Shown: positions 6,914 through 12,653 of the stretch, piece by piece
How the letters are laid out: every line of letters begins with the position of its first letter
How positions within the stretch are numbered: position 1 is the first letter of the stretch
Assembly: GCA_023415895.1 (NCBI GenBank)
Contig: JAEZJA010000009.1
Coordinates: 1 to 13,501, forward strand
Direction of reading: 5' to 3'
Length of the DNA stretch: 13,501 bases
Source of the DNA: Bacillota bacterium
GTDB taxonomy: Bacteria > Bacillota > Clostridia > Oscillospirales > Acutalibacteraceae
Notes under the pieces: model-generated
Database searches by the model: none
What the model saw: only the letters and a program-made list of their open reading frames with translations
What the model was told of the DNA's origin: nothing
Translations under genes and position numbers: made by a program

Positions 6914-7474
6914 TTATTTTTTATAACCGCATTTTGGACAAACACCATCAACTAAGGCGATACCACAAAGGGGACAACGGTCAATATTGTTTTTCGTGTC
7001 AAATTCAGCAGTTGCTGCATTGACACCACTTGTAAATGTAATTTTTGCAATGTTTAGCTTATCTTTAAGTAAATCATAAACAATTTTTATCATGCCCTCA
7101 ACAGTCATTGTTTCTTTGGTAACAACAAGTCTACAATCCGGGAAAGCTTCTGCAAGTTCTGTTTTAAATGCTTCACCTTTCATTGTATTTTGAGGTGTTC
7201 CGTTTTTAACATTTGTTTCTTCATACACTTTCAAAATTGCAGGAAGAAGAGGATCATCTTGTCTAAGTATTAAAGCGTGGTCAAAATTTTTAAGTACATT
7301 CCAAGCGGTTTTCTGTATTTCATTACAGGGGAACACCATGTTTACTCCCATATTAACTGTGTCTTCAACTTCAATAGTTAAAACACCTGTGTGTCCGTGA
7401 AGATACTGTGCTTCACCTTTAAATCCATAAAATCTGTGTGCGTATTGAAGATCTAATTTTGCTATGCTCCTCAT
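6914..7474 (-). CDS. QueD/PTPS-family (COG0720) protein with C-terminal zinc ribbon
   Basis: A 186-residue member of the 6-pyruvoyl/6-carboxytetrahydropterin synthase family, which acts on dihydroneopterin triphosphate in queuosine or pterin synthesis. The zinc ligands are seen as H13 (AHRF), H26 and H28 (LHGH), with D65-H66 and E126 (TVEG) as further active-site candidates. The usual catalytic Cys four residues before LHGH is Ala22 here, with Glu21 next to it; it also does not fit the ExxHGH pattern of PTPS-III. Residues 167-182 form a zinc ribbon (CPLC...CPKC) absent from ordinary QueD (about 120-140 residues). ATG at 7474 has GGAG 7 bases upstream. It follows the perR-like gene on the same strand after a 50-base gap. 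Markedly AT-rich. Fold sure, reaction unsure; no other queuosine gene is nearby. Confidence 0.8.
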   Translation of the reverse strand: MRSIAKLDLQYAHRFYGFKGEAQYLHGHTGVLTIEVEDTVNMGVNMVFPCNEIQKTAWNVLKNFDHALILRQDDPLLPAILKVYEETNVKNGTPQNTMKGEAFKTELAEAFPDCRLVVTKETMTVEGMIKIVYDLLKDKLNIAKITFTSGVNAATAEFDTKNNIDRCPLCGIALVDGVCPKCGYKK

Positions 7475-7497
7475 AATAATTCTCCTTTTTTATATTT

Positions 7498-7519
7498 TAC
7501 GGGTTTTGTTGCTCCCGTA
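7498..7519 (-). other. Intercistronic hairpin
   Basis: TACGGG and CCCGTA pair as a 6-bp stem with a 10-base loop, between the perR-like stop (7525) and the queD-like SD. It lacks a T-run, so it is not a terminator. It could tune relative expression or mark an RNA processing site. Confidence 0.4.
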
Positions 7520-7524
7520 TAAGC

Positions 7525-7911
7525 CTAATTATTTTGACAGTCTTTACAAAGTCCAGAAAAAACAATATCATGTCCTAAAAGTTTAAAGCCATCTGCGTCC
7601 TCAACTTTATCTTCTAAATTTAGGGATTGACGCATGGTAATATCAATAACCTTTCCACATCTGCTACATTGTGCATGGTAGTGTTGATGTAATTTACAAT
7701 CAAATCTGTCAGCACCATTGGGTATTGAAACTTTCCGAATCTCACCACTATCCACCAGTTTGTTTAGATTTCGATAAACAGTTGCCTTGCTAACTGTTTT
7801 ATGAGTTTTTACGATTTCTTCATAAACTTCATCTGCAGTAGCGTGATTTTTTAGAAATCTCACTGTATTTAACACTAAAGCAAGCTGAATAGTGTTTCTT
7901 TTAACAGTCAT
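7525..7911 (-). CDS. perR: PerR-type Fur-family regulator
   Basis: A 128-residue peroxide-sensor-type repressor. All five PerR regulatory metal ligands are present with Bacillus spacing: H23 (NHATADE), D71 (RFD), H77 and H79 (HYH), D90 (VID). The structural zinc site is C82-x2-C85 and C122-x2-C125. The recognition helix is in VSKATVYRNLNKL (40-52). The Asp at 90 argues for PerR over Fur. Start: ATG at 7911 with AGGT 6 bases upstream; the frame could begin at TTG 7929 but that has no SD. Even so, the N-terminal helix is about 14 residues shorter than in B. subtilis PerR. Likely controls itself and the queD-like gene, though I found no convincing per box. Confidence 0.82.
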   Translation of the reverse strand: MTVKRNTIQLALVLNTVRFLKNHATADEVYEEIVKTHKTVSKATVYRNLNKLVDSGEIRKVSIPNGADRFDCKLHQHYHAQCSRCGKVIDITMRQSLNLEDKVEDADGFKLLGHDIVFSGLCKDCQNN

Positions 7912-7952
7912 TTTAATACCTGATTTCAAATCGATATTTATTACTAAATGAT

Positions 7953-7981
7953 ATTATATATTATTAAGTAATGAATATCAA
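7953..7981 (-). promoter_or_regulatory. Promoter of the perR/queD-like unit
   Basis: Minus strand TTGATA (7981-7976), 17-base spacer, TATAAT (7958-7953). Start predicted near 7946, about 35 bases before the ATG at 7911. The surroundings are very AT-rich, so the fit is less telling than elsewhere. Confidence 0.65.
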
Positions 7982-8032
7982 TAGATTTCATGAAAATTTT
8001 TGTAAAGCTAATGGCATATTGTGTATAGAACG

Positions 8033-8080
8033 ACACCCGCTGAAAAGAGCAAAAAAACTCTTTCTAGCGGGTGTTTATTT
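8033..8080 (+). terminator. Plus-oriented intrinsic terminator with no visible gene
   Basis: ACACCCGCT (8033-8041) pairs with AGCGGGTGT (8066-8074), continuing inward after a G-T pair and an A-C mismatch to AAAGAG (8044-8049) with CTCTTT (8058-8063), around an A-rich loop. TTTATTT follows on the plus strand, and there is no T-run on the minus strand. No plus-strand gene ends here. It lies at the right border of the AT-rich island. Confidence 0.6.
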
Positions 8081-8345
8081 GCTTCCTTATTTGGTTGTTT
8101 CTTTTTGTCCGGCCCTCTCATTTGCGAATTTTTCTATTTTGGCGGTCACACAGGACCGTGACATCACCATCGGTAGGGGCGGCCCAGCTGGCCACCCGCA
8201 TCATTACAATGACGCAACTATGTAATTCATTCCCCAAGCCAAGGCTGCCTTTTGTCAGGGCACCTGAATGAGGGATAGACGCTTCGACTTCGCTTGAGAA
8301 TAACCGTATGGCTTCTGAGAATGAAACACCGCATCGCCCTTTGAT
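8081..8345. repeat. Gene-free stretch with decayed intergenic repeat elements
   Basis: No coding region is supported. Three patches look like short dispersed repeats: GTAGGGGCGGCC (8173-8184) with GGCCACCCGC (8190-8199), an imperfect hairpin around CAGCT; AAGGCTGCCTT (8241-8251) with AGGGCACCTGAATGAGGGAT (8257-8276); and GCTTCGACTTCGCTTGAGAA (8281-8300). From memory, similar motifs recur between genes in Oscillospiraceae and relatives. Copy number cannot be tested within this window. Confidence 0.4.
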
Positions 8346-8348
8346 GAT

Positions 8349-8813
8349 CTACCGCCGGCACTCAAATAGTGGCCCTTCTTCTCCTCTTCCGTTTCGTAAA
8401 AAACCGTTGGTCAGCAGCACCTTTTGGGAAATCTCATTGCCATCCTCGATCTGCGCCTGAACGCATTGAACTCCCGGCTGACCTAGCGCCCAGCGGACAA
8501 GGGCGGCTGTCGCTTCGGTCGCGTAACCGTGGCGGCGATAGGGCTCATCGATGCCGTAGCCAATCTCTACATAGCCGTTTTCGTCGGGCACCCCCTTGAA
8601 GCCGATGCCCCCGACAACTTCGCCGCTACGCAAAAGAATAGACCAATCCGAGGCCCATTCCTCGCGGCCGGGCAGTGAATTCATGACGTCGATCATTTCG
8701 CCGTAAGCCTGCTTGAGTTCGGCATCAGGTTCCGTTTCCTTCAGCTGCTTCATTTCCTCCATTGTTTTGGGTCTGAGCAGCAAACGCTGTGATTGTACGA
8801 TGATCGTATTCAA
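8349..8813 (-). CDS. GNAT-family N-acetyltransferase (RimJ/RimL-like)
   Basis: A 154-residue acetyltransferase of the RimJ/RimL-like branch, using acetyl-CoA; substrate unknown. It opens with the typical strand SQRLLLRPKTMEEM (8-21), has VVGGIGFKGV (66-75) and YVEIGYGI (81-88), the acetyl-CoA loop RRHGYATEA (93-101), and the closing helix NEISQKVLLTNGF (126-138), a variant of the usual N-x-x-S-xx-V-xxxx-GF. Start: TTG at 8813, supported by GGGAGG 8 bases upstream and by the N-terminal strand being needed for the fold. It stands alone, diverging from the small ORF at 8921, and follows the repeat-bearing gap at its 3' end. It is unlike the other GNAT at 3412 in sequence and subfamily. Confidence 0.85.
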   Translation of the reverse strand: MNTIIVQSQRLLLRPKTMEEMKQLKETEPDAELKQAYGEMIDVMNSLPGREEWASDWSILLRSGEVVGGIGFKGVPDENGYVEIGYGIDEPYRRHGYATEATAALVRWALGQPGVQCVQAQIEDGNEISQKVLLTNGFLRNGRGEEGPLFECRR

Positions 8814-8920
8814 CTGGACAACCTCCCGTTTCTATGACTATCTCCTTCAACCTTTATACTTATCCAGTATACTCTCCCGCCAATCCGAAATCCAGTGTAA
8901 GTACATGCAGGAAACGTTAG

Positions 8921-9106
8921 GTGATATCTGCACAATCAAGCAAGGAAGCATTACCAACAACAAAGACCGCATTGGTTCAGGCAACCCTGACCTTGTATAT
9001 TCCCGACAAAAACGAACGGCGGGAGATCCTTCTGCAAATGGCGCGTTCCCTTCATGCCGATGCCGTGGAACTTGTCAACGGCAACCACAGCATTTTCGGA
9101 GACTGA
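8921..9106 (+). CDS. Small hypothetical protein
   Basis: A 61-residue soluble ORF that I do not recognise. It begins with GTG directly after an in-frame TAG, with AGGA 8 bases upstream. Codon use is typical of this genome and the product looks protein-like, with a probable strand (ALVQATLTLYIP, 18-29) then an amphipathic helix (NERREILLQMARSLHADAVEL, about 32-52) and a short tail ending HSIFGD. No transmembrane segment. It diverges from the GNAT gene at 8813 with about 107 bases between and ends 10 bases before a strong terminator, which fits a real transcript. Function cannot be inferred. Confidence 0.5.
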   Translation: MISAQSSKEALPTTKTALVQATLTLYIPDKNERREILLQMARSLHADAVELVNGNHSIFGD

Positions 9107-9111
9107 ATGTG

Positions 9112-9157
9112 AAAATGGCCGGCTGGCGAGCATGCACTGCTCCCCAGCCAGCCATTA
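9112..9157. terminator. Strong bidirectional terminator
   Basis: TGGCCGGCTGG (9116-9126) pairs with CCAGCCAGCCA (9144-9154) with one mismatch, continuing inward as GAGCA/TGCTC around a TGCAC loop. The A-run on the left (9112-9115) serves the minus-strand cluster ending at 9176; TTAT on the right is weaker for the small plus-strand ORF. Confidence 0.82.
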
Positions 9158-9175
9158 TGCATCTATTAATGAATG

Positions 9176-9727
9176 TTACAGACGGTTATATAACTCGGCA
9201 ATCACTTTTCCGCCGTTTTCCCGCGGAACATAATTGCGCAGCAAACCAACAAAGGTTTTGTATTCTTTCGCGTTGCCGCTGTGAACCGAGCAAGAACCGT
9301 TGGTGGTGCGTATGTTCAGATTTTTGGACATAGCGGGAATACGCACAGACTGGATGTCCTGCCACCGGAAGGAACGGACATTGCCAAAGACATCGACATC
9401 AACCAATCGGTCGGGCAAAATCACGCAGCGCTTAACAAGGGTATACAGAAGCGAATAGCAGCCAAGCAACGCCGTTGCCGCCGAAAAACCAGCCATCAGC
9501 CAGTAGGACTGCGGGCCGTTCCCTGCTGTCGCCGGATCCACGATCTTGACGACCAGCACAAAATAGGAGAACGCCAGGCAAAACACCGCCAGCAGCAAGG
9601 TTACCCACGCTTCACTGACGCTGGCCAGAACCGGCTGACCCGGCTTATAGGATTTCCATTTGATCCAGACAAGTGTCCACCCGATCAAAAATGTGACCAC
9701 TGCGCCGCATACATACAAAACCAACAT
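9176..9727 (-). CDS. Uncharacterised membrane protein, three spans plus PH-like tail
   Basis: A 183-residue protein I cannot assign to a named family. Seen: three hydrophobic spans (about 2-22, 38-60, 76-97), the first followed by a basic segment (WIKWKSYK), then a soluble region (about 100-170) whose pattern CVILPDRLVDVDVFG...FRWQDIQSVRI...LNIRTTNG resembles bacterial PH-like domains attached to membrane anchors. ATG at 9727 has GGGGAG 5 bases upstream. It starts 2 bases after the HExxH gene stops, so it is the last gene of the hyuA/HExxH/membrane unit and is closed by the terminator at 9112-9157. The PH-like call is inference from strand pattern. Confidence 0.7.
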   Translation of the reverse strand: MLVLYVCGAVVTFLIGWTLVWIKWKSYKPGQPVLASVSEAWVTLLLAVFCLAFSYFVLVVKIVDPATAGNGPQSYWLMAGFSAATALLGCYSLLYTLVKRCVILPDRLVDVDVFGNVRSFRWQDIQSVRIPAMSKNLNIRTTNGSCSVHSGNAKEYKTFVGLLRNYVPRENGGKVIAELYNRL

Positions 9728-9729
9728 GG

Positions 9730-10383
9730 TTACTCCCCACTTTCGGTATAGTCTTTGAACACCCGCAAAGCCTGCTCGGGATGAAAAGCATAGAGCATGA
9801 CGATGTTGAACACATAAGGGCTATAAGGCAGCTTCATAAGCTGCTGCGCAAACGCCATAGCGGCGATCTCCTCCAGACAGCCTACCCGCCGCATCCATCG
9901 CAGACGCCCCCACTCAAAGAAACAAGCATGCTTTTGCCGGACAAAAGAGTCCTTGCCCATCCGGCTTTCCAGCAGATGATACAGCTCATGGCTCAAAAGA
10001 ACATCGCGCACTTGGACATCCCCCAGCAGCGGCCGCAAACCATAATCGGCAATCAACTGCTCGCTGCGTTGGGTATTGGCCGTATTGATTGTCACAACGT
10101 TGGGGCGTTCAAAGGAGGCAAACAGGGTGTATTCCTCCTCGGGTGGCTCCTCCGTTTCTTTGATTACCCCCGAGCAAAGCTCCACGTATTGCTCGGGGGT
10201 ACGGGCTCCATACAGATTTTGCAGCGTGACAGCCTCCTGTCTGCCGCAGTCCTGTGCTTTCTGCGCCAGAACATGCTTTTGTTCACAGGAGAGTGTATGT
10301 GCCATAGGCTCATTTAAAAAGGCAATCCTTTCGAGATGCTCCTCATCCAGTGACAGCATTGTCTGCACAAAGTCTTTCAGCAT
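9730..10383 (-). CDS. Uncharacterised HExxH-motif protein (possible zinc metalloprotease)
   Basis: A 217-residue protein not recognised as a known family. It carries HELYH (132-136), the HExxH zinc-binding and catalytic signature, followed by EEIAAMAFA (171-179), where E171 or E172 about 35 residues later could be the third ligand as in gluzincin-type proteases. No signal peptide or membrane segment, so probably cytoplasmic. The N-terminal half (1-80) is charged and helical, with no motif seen. The ATG overlaps the hyuA stop by one base (TGATG), with GGAG 8 bases upstream, and the membrane protein gene follows after 2 bases, so the three are translated from one message. Activity is a guess from the motif and could be lost or unrelated. 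Confidence 0.75.
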   Translation of the reverse strand: MLKDFVQTMLSLDEEHLERIAFLNEPMAHTLSCEQKHVLAQKAQDCGRQEAVTLQNLYGARTPEQYVELCSGVIKETEEPPEEEYTLFASFERPNVVTINTANTQRSEQLIADYGLRPLLGDVQVRDVLLSHELYHLLESRMGKDSFVRQKHACFFEWGRLRWMRRVGCLEEIAAMAFAQQLMKLPYSPYVFNIVMLYAFHPEQALRVFKDYTESGE

Positions 10384-12527
10384 CAGCGTATCTCCGCTTT
10401 TACCGCAATGAGAATGACTTTTTTGTCGCCGTCCAGCTCAAGAAATTCGCTGCGCATAATGGTTTGCAGCTGTTCCAGACTGATCGTGTTGGAGAAGTCC
10501 AGCACCTTACCTCCGATGCAAAGGAAAAAGTCGGGTGTCAGCAGGACGTCACTGCGGAAACTGAGCTGTTTTTTCCAAATATCAGCCGTTACGTTTTCCC
10601 AGTCGCGCGCAGCACATTCCGTAGCTATGGCGTTGCCGCCCTGCACCTTGATAAAGCCGCGGTGATCCACCAAACGCAGCTGCTGCTTTTCCCCCACTTT
10701 GCGCGTGAAAACATAGAATATGCCGTTATCAATCGCGGTCTCGATCTCGCTTGGATCGGTGCAGTGCATTGACGCAGCCGCCAGCTCCCTGGCTTCGCTC
10801 TCGCTGCAGTCGGTTTGCAGATTGGTCGCCTGCACCTCACTCGAACCGAGTGCGATCGCCGTGACGCGCGACGTCTGCTGATCGATCTCCACTTGGACCT
10901 CAACCGAATCGGGGACAGCACCGTTCTTAATGGCCAAATCCGCCGCTTCCCGTTTAATCTGACGAATATCCTCGGTTGTTGGATTGGGAATGACCCGCTC
11001 CACAACGTCGCGAATCATGGCGAGTGCCACGCCGATGGAGCTGATGACCTCGGCGTACTGCGGAATGCTGTAATTGAGCTCCATCTGCCCCGCGGTATAC
11101 GGCAGCAGTGCAGCCGCACCGCCACCCACGCCGACAAGCGAAATCTGATCCTTTTCAATATGATACTTATCGGCAAATTCTTCAATAACCGGACGGATTT
11201 TCTCAAACGCCTTGTCGAGAATCTGACGCGCACATTCCTCCACGCTGACGCCCAGGTAATCGGCCAGTGGCTGCATGCATTTGCGCGCGGATTCCACAAT
11301 GCCATAAGAGTAGTCCTTTTCCTTAACGAGCCCCAGCACGTTGGCGGCACAGGAGTTGGTAATTGTCACGCGGCTGCCGTCGGCCAGACGGATGCGGACA
11401 TAATCCTCCGGATCGCCCTTCTTGGGTGCAAAGAATTCAAGCTGCGGATTGTTGATCTCCTCAGTGGGCGTATATACGGCATATTTCAGACCGGCAATAT
11501 GCGCGCTGCGGGGGCCGACATCCACCAGTTTGTGATCGGCTGCACGCACCATGGAGCCTCCGGCGACGCCCAACACGCGGACATCCAGAGAGTTGATATA
11601 GGTACGGTGCCCGCCGACGATGGAGTACTCGACCGCGGGTCGGCCGTTCTTGATGACACCAATGTTGGTGCTGGTACCTCCCACCTCAAAGTAGATGCCA
11701 TTGGACGCCCGCAAATACATCAGCGCCCCCATGACCGAAGCCGCCGGTCCGGACAGCATGGTCAGCACCGGACGCTTTTTCATTTCGGTAATGTCCATTA
11801 CACCGCCGTCGCCGCGCATAATCATAAGCGGCACGTGAATCCCTGCCTTGCGCACACTGCCCTCGGTGCTTTGCGCAGTATTCATCATTTTGGGAAGGAT
11901 ACTGCCGTTGATCGCGGCCGTACGTGTGCGGCGAGTCAGTCCATAGAGCTTGCTGATATCCGATGCAACCGAGGCAAGCATGCCTTTATCCTGCGCAACA
12001 TCGCGCACAAGCTCCTCTTCCTTGAGGTCATCCACGCCAAAGGCTTTGGAACCGGCAATGACCGTTGCGCCTTCCTCTTTGAGCTGATCTATTACACGAG
12101 ATACACTTTCCTTGGTGATATCTTTTATTTTCATATATGTGTGGCAGGTTTCAATAAACCGGCCGGTGCCCAGATCAATCGCCGGAATGTTGGTCTGGCG
12201 TGTCGCCAGCATGCCTTCCAGACCGCCTTTGCCCATTCCGATGATACCCACCTTTGCGACATCGCCTTCCAGCAGCGCATTGGTAGCCTGTGTCGTACTG
12301 TGTGCAATAAACACCACATCGTCAGGAGAGATATTGTTCTTTGTCAGACATTCCTCAAAACATTGGATGACCCCGGCCGCTACGCCGAGCTTGTCATCAT
12401 GAGAGGTCATTACAACGGATACGCCCACAATTTCTTGAGTATCGTTGTCCAAAGCCACGGCTTTGGTATGTGTTCCTCCAACGTCGATTCCCACGCGGAT
12501 TTTTCTTTTAGATACAGTCTCTGTCAT
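10383..12527 (-). CDS. HyuA-like hydantoinase/oxoprolinase-family protein
   Basis: A 714-residue cytoplasmic protein of the hydantoinase A/oxoprolinase family (ASKHA ATPase fold), whose members hydrolyse cyclic amides such as hydantoins or 5-oxoproline with ATP, or carboxylate ketones. Seen: phosphate loop GIDVGGTHTKAVAL (13-26), HSTTQATNALL (76-86), SGPAASVMGA (259-268), the second loop FEVGGTSTNIG (280-290), and GVGGGAAAL (466-474). The first loop has HTK where the family usually has FTD. A C-terminal region (about 585-714) follows the core. ATG at 12527 is chosen because GGAGA lies 7 bases upstream; the frame opens at 12575, but that extension overlaps the terminator. No HyuB gene is nearby. 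It lies between a transporter and the HExxH gene. Exact substrate unknown. Confidence 0.85.
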   Translation of the reverse strand: MTETVSKRKIRVGIDVGGTHTKAVALDNDTQEIVGVSVVMTSHDDKLGVAAGVIQCFEECLTKNNISPDDVVFIAHSTTQATNALLEGDVAKVGIIGMGKGGLEGMLATRQTNIPAIDLGTGRFIETCHTYMKIKDITKESVSRVIDQLKEEGATVIAGSKAFGVDDLKEEELVRDVAQDKGMLASVASDISKLYGLTRRTRTAAINGSILPKMMNTAQSTEGSVRKAGIHVPLMIMRGDGGVMDITEMKKRPVLTMLSGPAASVMGALMYLRASNGIYFEVGGTSTNIGVIKNGRPAVEYSIVGGHRTYINSLDVRVLGVAGGSMVRAADHKLVDVGPRSAHIAGLKYAVYTPTEEINNPQLEFFAPKKGDPEDYVRIRLADGSRVTITNSCAANVLGLVKEKDYSYGIVESARKCMQPLADYLGVSVEECARQILDKAFEKIRPVIEEFADKYHIEKDQISLVGVGGGAAALLPYTAGQMELNYSIPQYAEVISSIGVALAMIRDVVERVIPNPTTEDIRQIKREAADLAIKNGAVPDSVEVQVEIDQQTSRVTAIALGSSEVQATNLQTDCSESEARELAAASMHCTDPSEIETAIDNGIFYVFTRKVGEKQQLRLVDHRGFIKVQGGNAIATECAARDWENVTADIWKKQLSFRSDVLLTPDFFLCIGGKVLDFSNTISLEQLQTIMRSEFLELDGDKKVILIAVKAEIR

Positions 12528-12558
12528 ACCGTATTCTCCATTCTTCGTTGTTCCCATT

Positions 12559-12601
12559 AAAAAGGAGCAGGGCAAATATCACCAGAATATCTGCCCTGCT
12601 C
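12559..12601 (-). terminator. Terminator after the transporter gene, just before hyuA
   Basis: GAGCAGGGCA and TGCCCTGCTC (12601-12592 and 12574-12565 on the minus strand) form a 10-bp stem, extended by ATAT/ATAT after a mismatch. Five T follow on the minus strand (12563-12559). It lies 53 bases after the transporter stop and only about 30 bases before the hyuA start. Confidence 0.82.
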
Positions 12602-12613
12602 ACGACTTGTCAA
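12584..12613 (-). promoter_or_regulatory. Possible hyuA promoter overlapping the terminator
   Basis: Minus strand TTGACA (12613-12608) is a perfect -35; with an 18-base spacer TATTCT (12589-12584) is a 4/6 -10. The predicted start near 12577 lies beyond the terminator's 5' arm, so transcripts from here could not form the hairpin while those from the transporter could. An adjacent 8-bp hairpin CCGCATAT/ATATGCGG lies at 12616-12639. Confidence 0.45.
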
Positions 12614-12653
12614 CACCGCATATGGCCACGGATATGCGGCTTTACATTGTTCG

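Noticed and set aside
7930..7990. A per box (TTATAATnATTATAA) upstream of the perR-like gene
   Set aside because: The best alignment reaches only about 9-10 of 14 positions in a region so AT-rich that this is expected by chance.
7971..8225. An 84-codon plus-strand frame crossing the orphan hairpin
   Set aside because: It reads straight through a strong terminator and a repeat element, changes composition midway and has no SD.
10815..12560. A 581-codon open frame on the plus strand opposite hyuA
   Set aside because: It is antisense to a protein with clear HyuA motifs, lacks family motifs, is rich in His/Arg/Asn typical of reverse reading of GC-rich codons, and has no SD.
12528..12575. N-terminal extension of hyuA
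   Set aside because: It overlaps the terminator T-run, and the ATG at 12527 has the better SD and aligns with the family N-terminus.
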